64,000 bases of DNA from Trebouxia sp. TZW2008 (lineage: Eukaryota; Chlorophyta; Trebouxiophyceae; Trebouxiales; Trebouxiaceae): the NCBI GenBank assembly GCA_002118135.1, contig BDIU01000277.1, positions 62,001 through 126,000 of the forward strand. The letters are read 5' to 3'. The notes beneath the pieces were generated by a model that ran no database searches, had not been told where the DNA came from, and was given only the letters and a program-made list of their open reading frames with translations. This document shows positions 46,401 to 58,100 of the stretch, in pieces. Each line of letters starts with the position of its first letter. Within the stretch, counting starts at the first letter, position 1. A program made the position numbers and the translations under genes.

Positions 46401-49210
46401 TCTGCAAGCGGTGCATGCCACTGTCTCTCAACATCTCTGCACGCTGTGCTTCCAAGCAATGCTGTTGATCAGACAATGTGACCTTATGTGCGGCTTAATC
46501 AAGCACCATGTGGTGTACCATGCAATTGTCGTGATGCAAAGCTTTACCTTGCAGCCCATGTACACAAAGCGATAATCTGATGACACAACGTCACAAGTGG
46601 CTCTGCACCCTGGCACTGCCGCCCCTGAACTCCACTCTTCTTCTGCTCGCTGCTGTGCTTCTTCTGCTTGCTGTTGTGCTTCTTCTGCCTCACAAGTACT
46701 TGCAGGCAGTCTGTCATGCTGCTGACTGGAAATGGTCCCAGTAGGATTGCTTTGGCAAGCTGCTGGCTGATTGTTGTCAAGAAGCAGTCTGTTGCAAAAC
46801 TCGTCTGAGAAATCTGCAGTTTGAGGATGCTGCTCCAGCATACTGCCTGCAGAAAACACAACTGCCCACTGTCAAGCAACCCAACAATAATGGGCTTTTG
46901 ATGTTGCAAGGCCTTACCGGGCATTCACGCAGACAATGTCAACTTTCAACGTTTGCTTTGACAGTGGCAGGAACACAGCTGTCAGCGCAAGGCCCTTTCA
47001 CAGACCACAAGCGCATGCAAAGATTCCAGAGGGATCTGCACCTCTTAGACGCGACGTCTTGCCAGAGAATTTGTTTCGTGTGGAAAATCCAAAAGACTTG
47101 AAGACAACATTTGCTTTGCGCCCATGAGGACGGCTGAATTGCTGCTCAACAGAACTGCCTGCAGCGCTGTGTTGACGGTGTACGCAACACAAGTATTCAA
47201 AGACGCGCTCCTGTTGCCCAAGTCAAGGTTTCTTGCCTCTTGTTTCAGCCATGGCGTCTGCAGACGTCAAAGCACCATCTGTACTGCCCTTTTTGGGTCG
47301 CTGCTGCGCTTGCTTCGTATCATAGAACTCATTCAACCAGTCTTCTTGGAAGTAGACAGGCGTCTGGTACGCTTCATACAAAGGAAACTCATTTGCAAAG
47401 TGCCAGTCCTTGAGATACAGCAGTCGGTCATCTTGACCTGCTTTATGCAGTTTCCACCAATGGGCAAACTCTGCCACTGTCATGTCAAGCCTTGACGCAC
47501 AGGCAGCATTCGACCTGCAGCAGAACATTGTGGAATACATCATGATAGGCCGCAAGTTCTAGTGTATGACTTGGGTGTGTGTGGCACAAGACCTGCTTGC
47601 CAGGCTGGCTTGTTTCAGAACGCAAGCCAATCAAAGCAGATACAGACCCTGGAACCTAGAGAATTCAGAGATGCATGCTATATGCCTGCATTTAACTTAG
47701 CCATTGCCTGCTTGCTTTTAGCAGCTGAAAGGTCTATAGTCCCAGAAAGTTACATTGACACATACTGACAGTCTCAGATCATGAGCTTGCTGCAACACCC
47801 CATCTTCTAGAGCTGTGGATTGCCAGTAGGTTCAAGTATTGCTCAAGGGGGTGTTTGCCTTGATTCCCTTATGGCCTTCATGTGCGTTCAAGCAATAAGT
47901 TCATGTGCGTTCAAGCAATAAATTCATGGACTTTCAAGCAATAAATTCATGGGCTTTCAAGCAATAACAACAGCAACTGGTGCAATTGCTGGCACTGACT
48001 AGACGGCAAAACACATCACGATGAGCATCTACTCAAAAAGTGCTCATCGTGAGCATTCAATGCCCAGCGGCTGCTTGCTTGCAGCCTTCACTTGCTTTGC
48101 TTTTTACCTTGTTGAACATTCAAAATCTAAAATTTAGTAACCAAGCAAAATGTCATAGGCATGTACACGTGCCAGAGAAGCCACTTAATGTACTCAAACT
48201 GAGCACATGGCAAGGCTAATGCAGCACACGGCCTGAATGATACATATACGCACACCTTGTGGTGTCACTAACCGTCACCTGTGCCTGCCCAAAATGCTCT
48301 GAGAAGAAATCAATGTTGACGGCTCCAACTCCCTTGACCCAGTCCCTGGATGACTTCCAATCACAGGCCAGGCCCTGAGAACACAAAGCAGTAATTGAAT
48401 GACTAGACGCAGGATGCATGGGATAACCGAACCAAACAGTTCAATTGATGCATAATCAAGAGCTGCTCTGTTGATCTTGAGCACACTCTTGAGTGCTGCC
48501 AGCGTTATGATGCCACATGCTAGCAATGTTGTAGGTGAACCTGATCTTGATTGAACATGCAATGTAAGGCTATTACAGACCTTTTGCTGACTGGGCTGTG
48601 CAAACCAACCCACATGTGAACTCCACTTGGGGTCATCCAATGATGTGACTGGCGAGTCATGACTTAATCAGTCAAGTTAGCAAGCGTTGTGCCAGAAGGC
48701 AGTGATTTTATATGGCTCATGACATGACCTATGCTGTTGATCAGCTTGTGAGACAATCTTCTTGGTCATATGATTGCACAGGGTTAGATGCTTAGGCTTG
48801 CCTGAATCATGACAGGCAGGTTGGGCTGCATAAAATCTTGCACAAACTGCTGGTAGCTGAGGTTGTTTTTGTGGTGCACAGGGATGCTGTACTGGCCTGC
48901 ATTGGCACTGCTTTGCATGTCACGTTTGGCCTGCTGCCCTGCTTGTTCAGATGCTTTGGCTGTGTTGCTGGCGCTCACAAGACCAGCAATTATGTCTGCG
49001 CGCATGTTGGCAGCTTCTGACGGTTTGTAGGCTTGTTGATGTGGATGACACTTGTGCTGTGCGTGGTTTGAGTCTGCATGCTGACTTTGCTGATCAGCTG
49101 TTTGGGTTGCTGTGTTGCAGCTGTTGAATGGATCTGCTGATCTGCAGGTAGCGTCACCGTTGCTGTCTGTCATGTAGCAGTCCAGTGAGTCTACTGAGCC
49201 GTCCAGATAC
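43472..49210 (-). CDS. JMJD4-type JmjC 2-oxoglutarate oxygenase
   Basis: JMJD4 hydroxylates a lysine of translation release factor eRF1; this role is known for the animal protein and inferred here. Ten exons are seen: 49210-48802, 48374-48256, 47514-47276, 46576-46548, 46243-46116, 45695-45565, 45519-45404, 44978-44809, 43998-43870 and 43580-43472, in phase, at least 526 residues. The order matches the family: YQQFVQDFMQPNLPVMIQ, GLACDWKSSRDWV, LLYLKDWHFANEFPLYEAY, DDYRFVYMG, LHTDVLRSYSWS (Fe ligands His and Asp), GETIFVPSGWHHTVHN (third Fe ligand, His) and LSINHNWLNG. The C-terminal tail is basic. The fourth exon is only 29 nt. Intron 1 has a GC donor (CAG|GCAAGC). The initiator exon is not resolved: the exon starting at 49210 begins mid-codon, and an upstream exon probably lies in 49211-50100. 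If it does not exist, the ATG near 49174 could serve. Confidence 0.88.
47877..47967. repeat. Four tandem copies of a 23-bp unit
   Basis: The unit TTCATG(T/G)(G/A)C(G/T)TTCAAGCAATAA(G/A) is repeated four times with few differences in an intron of the JMJD4 gene. Confidence 0.85.
48017..48051. repeat. Perfect 11-bp inverted repeat
   Basis: CACGATGAGCA and TGCTCATCGTG flank a 13-base loop, about 50 bases after the 23-bp repeat array in the same JMJD4 intron. It could be a relic of a small element. Confidence 0.75.
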
Positions 49211-50177
49211 CTGCAAGCAGTTCTGTGAATGTCCAACAGGTGTTTCAGCGCTATGCTCTTGACGTGAGGACACTCTGGTTGTCAGGCCAGTGCAATTGGT
49301 AGATGATTTTAGACTCACACAGTACTGGTGCTCAGTCAAGATGTTTCAGTACAAGGGCTTTTATTTTGATGGTCAGTGCAGTTGTTATGAAGAATGAGGA
49401 CTGGCTGCCATCACAGTCTCTTGAAGCAAGATATTCACCTGTCTGCTAGACCACCAAGGTTAGAGCCCTTTTGAGTCCAAATGTCATAGATTTGGCAAGC
49501 AGCTTGTAATTTATGCAGGTATGTTGTGTCTCCTCGAAGCTGGGCCTGCAGTGGCGCGACTAGTTGATTGGATAAGGGTATGCAAGCAGCTGTACAGTTG
49601 CTGCTCAGGCAGACACGTCACTACAAGTGCTGCAGCACGTCCCAGATTCTGGCCAAGCTTCTCGTGCGCACCTGAGACTGACCTGCCGGCATCACAAGCC
49701 CGAAGTCGCCGTTCAAACCGTTGCAAACGGCAAGACTTGCAAGTGCATGTGCACGCAACAAAGTGTGCCTGTGCTGACCGACCTGCCAACAGTTCGGGCA
49801 GAACACGTGGCGTCGAGTCGGTACGTTGACCGAGCAATTGACGAGGCTGTTTAACGAGGCGCAACATGTAGCACCGGCGCTCTTACGAGGGAGACAAAAC
49901 GTTGTAATAGCGACACTGATGTCGGAGCGTGCTTTGCACAGCAACAGGAAAGTTGTCCCTTCGCTGTCAGCGCGTCATCACTACAACAGCAGGAAGCTTT
50001 GCTTGCAGATGGCAATTGATCGGATGCACTGCAGCCTTGCATCGCCGTACTTGCGATCACGATGCCAGTTTATGACCATGCTCGACCAGCGGTAGGTGAC
50101 CATTTGCAAGCAAGGGCGCGACGAGCTTGCCAGAATACAGAGGCATGGGGGATCAAACCAGAAGCCAGACACGTTCT
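49211..50177. promoter_or_regulatory. CpG-rich region between divergent JMJD4 and ApgM genes
   Basis: CG dinucleotides are dense from about 49650 into the first ApgM exon. The two genes point away from each other, so this is probably a bidirectional promoter. It may also contain the unresolved first exon of the JMJD4 gene. Confidence 0.5.
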
Positions 50178-53100
50178 ATGGAGCGGCGCATAGCATTTGT
50201 GCTGATCGATGGTTTGGCTGATATACAAATACCCGCATTGGCCAATATGACGCCTCTGGAAGCAGCGAGCACCCCTGCAATGGATGCGATTGCGGGTCAG
50301 TAGCTGCCGACACATTTTTGCAAATGCGAGGTGGCTAATCGCAACTTGGGAGTTGAGACATTCTTTGCAATGCAGCGGCTGGCTTGAACGGGCTGATGGA
50401 CCCTGTAGAACCTGGCTTGGCCTGTGGAAGTGACACAGCTCATTTGTCCATATTTGGCTATGATCCAAGGCTGTAAGTCAGACCATACTGCAGGCCTGAC
50501 GGTGATGTCGCCCCCAAAGTCGTTTCCCGTTCAACTAATTGGAAAAATTATGTCTGAGGGTGTAGATACTACAGAGGGAGAGGGGCATTTGAGAGCATGG
50601 GGGCAGGCATTGACATGGCACCTGGTGACATCGCATTCAAATGCAATTTTGCCACGCTTGATCCCAGCACAAATGTTGTGGTCAAAAGGAGAGCAGACAG
50701 GCATTTTGAAGATGTTGGCCCTGTCCTCTGTGATGCTTTAGATGGTGAGTCTCAATTTCAGCGGAACGGCAAATTGATCTTGTCCAACGAAGGTTCCAAT
50801 CTTCAATGAAGAGCGCTCACCTGATAGCATTTACTTCCCATTTATGCATAGTCGAGACGTGAGCAACTTGTGTCCTAGAGAGCACACATTTGTCCAAGTC
50901 TTGCTGTGCACATATTCACGAGGAGATGAGCTGCATCATGTTGCAACCCTTCAAACACTTGTCCAAAAGTGGCATGTTTGTGTGCTTAGGTGTACAGCTG
51001 CCAGCATTTCCTGGTCTCATTGTCAAAGCTAAGTATGCTACTGAGCACCGGTGTGGGATTGTTGTCAGTGGCCCTGGCCTGTCAGACGATGTCAGTGGAA
51101 CTGATCCTTTGAAGGACAATCTGCCTCTTCAGGTCAGAAACTCAATTTTGCCAATTGTGAGAACATGTTGCAAGGCTTCAAACAAAGCTCAGTGCTTGAC
51201 AACCTGTATGGTCAGAGATATAATCATGGAACAGCCACAATTCTACTTAGGCATGGTGAGCAGCATAACCAGGCATGAGGGCCTGGGCAGTTGTGTTCAA
51301 ACAGCAAGCGTCAGGAGGAGCAATGCAATAAGCCGTTTATGCGCACACAATATTTTGACCTCCAACCTGCCACTCAGCAGTGCTTGCACAAAGGCAGTAG
51401 CACATGCAGTGCATCACCATACCTTCCATTTCCATGACACTAAACAATGCTGTGCACTTGCAAATTTTATCTTGCTCGCTATGTCCACCTACTCACTAGA
51501 TTTTTGCTCCACAGGTGTCCAAGCCGACTAAGGATACAACTGAAGCAGTGCACACTGCAAATGTTGTCAATGAGTTGTCCGGAATGCTGCAGAAGGTCTT
51601 ACAAGTAAAGCAGGCACATCAGGAATCACCTGTCTGTATATTATACAGAGGAGATCTCCTAAACGCTTTGGAAAAGTTTCTTACATGTGCTCTTGCATAC
51701 AGCCAAGTTTCACTTTCATGTTTCCAGAAGGCTTGAGCTGACGCCTGTTGTTGTCTTCTAGTGGTGTCTTCATGATGTGTCTTCTTGTTGCATCCTTGTT
51801 GGATTTGCACACAACTGACCCGCTTGTGTTCAAGTTCATCTCAATCTACACTGTGTGAACCATGACGCAGGATCACCCAATCAACAAGCAGCGCATAGCA
51901 CGCGGGGATTTGCCAGCAAATGTGGTGTTGCTCAGAGGCTGTGGATCCAGGTGATGCAAAAAAAGCATCAACATCTGGCTGCATGCTGACAGTGCGCAAT
52001 AGTGATAATATCAGATATTCTGTTTGAAAGGGTTACAATGGTCTGCAAGAAGCTCTTGTGTCACAGCCACCAGCAGTTTCTCTCACCAGCAATACACAAT
52101 TAGTGTAGGGCTGCATTGTATGGCTAGCAAATGTGCCTGAAGCATTTAGCATGCTGCAAAGCTCCTCACACAATACTTTGTGCACAAGTTTGAGCACAAC
52201 AGACAATGTCATGTCTGCATGACTGGTTGCAGAAGCAGAGGGAGCCTGCTCTATCACTGTCATCACTTCAAGGTCTCATGTAACAGAGTTGCTAAGCATG
52301 TTGCAGCCTGTTCAAGCATCATGTCTAATTTCAGGATTGCTGTTCCCACATTTGAGAAGAGGCACAACGTGAGAGCCTGCATGGTGGCTCCAACCAAGAT
52401 CATTGCTGGCTTAGGCATGTCATTGGGGATTGACAGGCTCAATGCTCCTGGCACAACAGGTGACTCCCAGCACCCATGCTTTGTCAAGCGTATCACAATA
52501 TCTGAGGCCGGTCGAATTTAGAAAGTGTGCATAAAGTGCATGATGGCCAGTGTGCATGGCAGCTCACTCTGTAGTGTCTTCGAGTGATCTTCAAGTGTGT
52601 TTTGCTCCAGGCTGATTTCTGTGCACCTGCTTTTGGTCTTGTACTGATTGGCAGCCTCATTGTGTAATGGATGGCTAGCGGCACATTGCTTGGTGGCGCT
52701 GCTGAGCTTACCTTGCTGTGCTTCCCTCATGAGTGCAAGATGAACTCAATAACGGCGCCAAGTACTGATGCAGATATTATAGCAGGTCTGGTTAGAAAGA
52801 GACGTACTTGGCTGACACAAAAATTTGGTGCTCTGGCAGGGGATTACCGGACCCAGTTTCATGCCAAAGCTGAGACTATAGCAGAAGCGCTGAGTTCTGG
52901 CACGTATAGTTTTGGCTTTCTGCATGTCAAAGCAGTGGATGATACTGGGCATGACCGGCAGCCTGTCCTCAAGGTCAGAACCTTGGCTGCAAGACATGTT
53001 GAAACGAAAACAGAACAAAAAGAAATCTCTATGCTGTTATGCATCATGACTGGACCCGCTGTGAGCAGGACAGCATGGGACATGTATTCGTTATGCATGC

Positions 53101-54138
53101 GAAAGCTTTGTGTCCAGGTTTGTGACTGAACATTACAAAACATGCATTGCGCCATGTTTGTGCTTTGTCATACCTTTCTTAAAAGCGTTGCGACGAGGCC
53201 CAGACAAGGTGCCATGCGTGTTGAGTGGCACTCAAGTCAAAGGTGCTTGCACATGTGTCTCAACCCCTTCTATACCATTGCTTGCTGATTCAATGTGCTC
53301 AGAGTAGAGTGCACACATATGCGTGCACGCATTGTGCCTTGATCATCATATCACAGGACTATGCCTCAGACATTCATTACACGTTCTAGCATACATGTTA
53401 GGGTGATCATTGTGCCTTCAGAACACGCATCCCAGTTTGTATTGCAGCTGCTTCCGACCAGTTTGTGCTTGGCTGCAGCTGCAGTATCTGGAGTGTGTTG
53501 ACATTATGATCAGGCAGTTGGTACGGCGTCTGCATGAGGCAGAAGCGGATGGACTAGGGCAATTTGCAGTGTGCGTCACAGGGGATCACTCCACTCCAGT
53601 GCTGTTTGGAGACCATTCCCATGAACCAGTTCCTTTCACAATTGCTCCTTTATGCAATGTGGTAATTTGCTGCTGATTTGCTGTCTCAGCTGCAAGTGTT
53701 TTGATGAGCATGTCCAGCATTGCACAGTGAATGCTTTTTGGAAAATTTGTACCCATGATTGCACACATGAATGCATAGTTGCTACATACCTTGAGCGCTG
53801 CAAGTTCTGCCAATGACTCATGCAACATGTTCCGACTTGGGCTGACAAGCATGCTTTTGCAAATGCAGGTTGAGCAGATGGGAGGTGCCGATGCTGTTGT
53901 GAAGACACCTTTGTGCCATATACCGCATCCTCAAACAGATGGTATGACACCATCTTTACAGACCTTGGGAAACATTGCACTGCAGCGAGTTCGCCAAAAC
54001 CCGCCTGTCCAGCCTCAAGGAGATGCTGTTACAGCTTTTGGTGAAGCAGCAGCGGCCAGTGGTTTTCTAGGTCGATTTCCTGGCAGCCAAATCATGCCAC
54101 TTATTCAGCAAGTTCTTGGCGTGGCAACACATGAGTAG
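50178..54138 (+). CDS. Cofactor-independent phosphoglycerate mutase, archaeal (ApgM) type
   Basis: Interconverts 3- and 2-phosphoglycerate without 2,3-bisphosphoglycerate, in the alkaline-phosphatase superfamily. Ten exons (50178-50295, 50376-50472, 50566-50744, 50990-51132, 51515-51604, 51871-51950, 52335-52459, 52840-52973, 53485-53661, 53869-54138) total 1413 nt, giving 470 residues in phase. Motifs in order: FVLIDGLAD (metal Asp), [17 protein letters not shown] (the Ser after Gly is the phosphoenzyme nucleophile of the family), [62 protein letters not shown] and [18 protein letters not shown] (metal ligands). The start is the first ATG and is followed at once by the conserved N-terminus, with no room for a targeting peptide, so the enzyme is probably cytosolic. 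The acceptor at 53485 could instead be 53479. Land plants have related genes, so its presence in an alga is not in itself evidence of recent transfer. Confidence 0.92.
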
Positions 54139-54562
54139 AAGTGGGCAACTGAAAATCATTTGCTATGCACAATCACAAGTGTGGCACTTGCTTCTGATTT
54201 GCTCATAGTACAGGCAGCATTGCAGGCATTTTGGCATTGGAGTGAGTGCATTGGATAAGACAGCACGTCCATCGTGACGGTGACGATCTTGATAACAACT
54301 GATTCAGTTGCAGAAATGAAATGTTCTGCCCAGTCTGCATATTATTTTCCTTCTTCTGCAAATCCCCTGACACCGACAGTGGTTTCGCAACACAGTGTGC
54401 GACACTCCACATGCACGACACAAATCGTGCTCTGTCGCCAAGGTCTGGCAGTGATGCGACTAATGGCAGAGCTTTTGTGCACATTTCACTCATTCATTCA
54501 TTTCACACGCTTTCTGTCTATCCTGTGACATGCGTGCCGTGTGACCCAGCCACCCAAGTCTC
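54139..54562. other. Intergenic stretch after ApgM
   Basis: It holds the 3' flank of the ApgM gene. A low-complexity stretch near 54487-54505 (CATTCATTCATTT) is the only notable feature. Confidence 0.4.
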
Positions 54563-55022
54563 CTATGTGACCACTTGATCAAGAATAGGCAGCTTGCAGA
54601 GGGACCTGATGCTGTCATTGGTTTGTTTGTCACGCCAGCTAAACCCACACAAGGACCTCAAGCAGTTCATCTGGAAGACTTCAAGGCGATTTATGTGGCC
54701 CTTCAAAGCCGGCCACGTCTCACAGCCATACAACAGCACAGACAGCACAAACGCTCTTTGAAATCAGCACCTTCCTGGCAAGTGTCAAATACTTGCCGGA
54801 CCACACATGAGCCCTCAAACTATGCCAAGCAGCACTAGCATTGGCAATCCTGTGACTGATCTCAGTGTCCAATTTGCCGTCACTAGTGAACATGCTGCCA
54901 AGGTACTGGAATTTATGTACCACCTCAATTGCTGCACCATGCACATGAAGATCTAACCCAGCTGCCAGTGACTGTATAACAAATGTCGTGAATTGATCGT
55001 TGATATTGATGCTGTCACGCAC
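54563..55022 (-). mobile_element. LINE-type reverse transcriptase fragment
   Basis: Two minus-strand frames together give the C-terminal part of a non-LTR retrotransposon reverse transcriptase. The upstream part has KFQYLGSMFTSDGKLDTEIS and RIANASAAWHSLR. The downstream part, shifted in frame near 54740, has VLLYGCETW and INRLEVFQMNCLRSLCG. Neither the catalytic domain nor an endonuclease is present. The fragment is 5'-truncated and dead, inserted between two converging genes. Confidence 0.82.
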
Positions 55023-55123
55023 AGGACAAAATGTCGAATCATCACAAGATGTTATGCAGAGTTATTCGGTTGCAATATCACAGATGAGTCACTCAAGATC
55101 GATTTGATCTGAATTTGGTCTGC

Positions 55124-58100
55124 CTATTGCACAGCAATGTCAGATGGGCAGGCTTCTGGGTGCGCTTTTGCATGCGCAATGGCTTCCTGTCGCTGCTCTT
55201 CAAGATGCCAGGGGATGTTTTTGTACACTGCAAGTAGCAAGAGTAACAGTTTGCCTTGAAGGCTTATAGTACATGGTACATTTTGGTTATAGGGCCCAAA
55301 CAGGACGAAAATAATAATTGAAAGATTGTAGTAGAGGCACTGCAGAATGTGCACAATTACAAATTCTGTGCACTGTGAGCAGCATCAGTATGCAGCTGAA
55401 GCCTATGCAGAAACTTTGTGGCTGAGTGTCTTACAACAATAGGCCCCAATTTGTACAGAATATGCATGGCCATTCATATTCATGAAATTTCATCTCTTTG
55501 CACGGTTTTAGAAAAGCACATCATGCGAATGTATGGAGGCAGTTGGACAACATGGTACCAGAGCAAGTGTGCTGACTCACCGTCACTGAACAAGTCTGAC
55601 AGAGGTGCTTTAGGCTCTTTCTGCGCTGCCTCCAGCGCCTTGAGCACCTGTATGCCAGTCAAACAACCAATGACAGCAGCATGTTGCACAGCCCACCACT
55701 GCTTTCATATACAATATCAGCTATTGCATGATGGGCATGACTTTGTGCTTTATGGATAGTTGCAGCGACTTATCATTGCAACAGGTTGAAGCAAAAGTGC
55801 TTTCACAGCTGCTGGGGCCCTTGCTGCAGCAGGTCATAGATAAGATGACTAAGCCAGGAAAGGCCGGTACCTCTTTCCTGAGGCTCGAACGCAAAGTCTT
55901 TTCTTGCTGAGCGTCCCACCAGTCGTTTACAACTAGCAGATTCTGAAAGCGTGTAACAGGATCTCTGGCTCTCCATCTGTTCATCTCATCTGCAGTGCGG
56001 TATCTGCAATGCATTGTGGATATGGTTGCGGCAAGGAGTATTGTCGCCAAAGGCATGCTGAGCTGAAGCCCCAAAATTAGGGATGTCATGTGAATTAGTG
56101 TGTGTGCTGTCTATGATTTGTTGCTGGAAAGTAGATTGTACCCTGAATTTTGACTTCAACGCTCATCTGGATGTACAGTCGGCTCACCACGCAGTGTTTG
56201 GCCAGCGTGCTCAGAGTGCTGAACACCTCTGCATCTCAACAAAGATGCACCAGCAATGCGCTCTTTAAGGCAACTATAAAGCTCACTTCAGCTATGACTG
56301 GACAACAATACTATTGTGCAAGCTGACATCATATGAACATATGCGTGCGTACAAAGCTGCAGTAGTGACTCAAGTATGCAATACCTGGATGAGTCATCTG
56401 ATGTTGAGTGATGCCCACTGCGATATGACATAGCCTGCAACAAAGTTTTCCATGACTCTACTATATTATTCTCTGCTGTGACCCACAGACTTTTCATTGA
56501 ATAGACTGTCATGCATGCTACTAAAGGCTTGCTGCTTTGTGGACAAAACAAGGTGCAGCAAATCAGCATGTGCATGTCAGGTCTCAGTGACATGCCATAG
56601 TTGAACCATGGACAAAATCTGCCTGACGCAGTACATGAACAAGGAGGGCTTGACACCTCAATCAGCACTGGACAGCTGTTTGCAACAGCAATCTTGCGAG
56701 CCTCTGCTGTGGCGTTGTAGACTGCCCTCGCATCTCCACCATCTACTCTGATGCTGGCAATGCCATACGAGGGGCCTCTGCCGGCAATGCCATCACCTGC
56801 ACTGATCAAATGTAATCACAGAACAAGCAACAGCATAGCACACACCAAAGAAGACTAAAATACAGAACGGCCGGATGATTTGCTGTAAAGTTCTCGCAGA
56901 CGAGTTCAGCCATTGCTTTGGCACATTGAACAGAGTGTGACATTAACAGCAAATCAACAGCTGATGGACTTCTGTACTGCTCAGTGGCAGGAGTATCGAC
57001 AGCCGAGTTGTTGCATTGGCAAGCCCACCCAAGACTAGAGAGAACAGGCAGACAAGCACTGCTTGACCTGCCCACTTCTGTACGGTTGTGGTAATCATGA
57101 CCAGACCATACCCAGGACACATTCAACAGATACACTCAATAGATAGACACAAACAAAAGATTTGCTTACCCCTGCACTGCTCAGTAGTTTGGTTGCACCA
57201 GTGAACCTACCATAGCTAGGTAGGTTCCAGCAACTCACATAGCACAGGCAGACAATCAACGACCTTACTTCTATATTGCGCAGTGGTGAGTGTACTGATG
57301 AGCCCACCAGAACTAGCTACATCCATTCAGAAGGCAGAGCACAGCTAGGTGATGCAACATATCACCTCTATATTGCTCAGTGGTGGGTGTGCTGATGGCC
57401 CAGCCATTGTTACGGCAGATGAAGATGACAGGAGCGCCAAGGGTGCTGGCAAAGTTAACAGCAGCATGAAAGTCACCCTCTGACGCTGCACCCTCCCCAA
57501 AGTACACTGCCACACAAGCTGCCTTGCGCTCCAACTGCAGCAAGCCAGTCATCATCCGACTTAATAACTGGAATTGTAACTTTTGACAAATTTTTAAAAG
57601 CAAGAAGGAAAACAAAAAGAGGCGTGTCCAAAAAAAGCAGGAAATGTCAGGGTGACTGGCATCATCGGCCAAGGGCATGCACGCTTGTCAGACACAGGCT
57701 GATTGTAGCATCAGCAGCATCAGCCAAAACTGTTTACAATAATCAGAGGAACTCACCCAAGCAGCTATCCCACATAGCACATTGCATAATGTAAACAATG
57801 CTTTTTTACGCTTTGTGCAGAAAATTTTACTGGTGCAAACAGACTTGCTCACATGTGTACACAGTCACGGTATTTGGCTGAAAATCCTGTTCTATTCATA
57901 GTTGTGCTGACAACGAATTCATATGCCACAGTCAGCACACTTCAGACTGTCAGCTACCTTCAGGGCGTAAGCGGCTCCTACAGCGTGAGGCAGCTGGGTG
58001 GCCAGAGGAGAAGAAATGGTGTGAAAATTGAGGTCCTTGCTGCCGTAATGGATGGGCATCTGGCGCCCTTTACCATGACCATGCACATTCCCATAGCACT

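Noticed and set aside
49511..49867. Minus-strand frame as first exon of the JMJD4 gene
   Set aside because: It is in the right place, but the sequence shows no conserved N-terminus and no donor that joins the exon at 49210 in frame.
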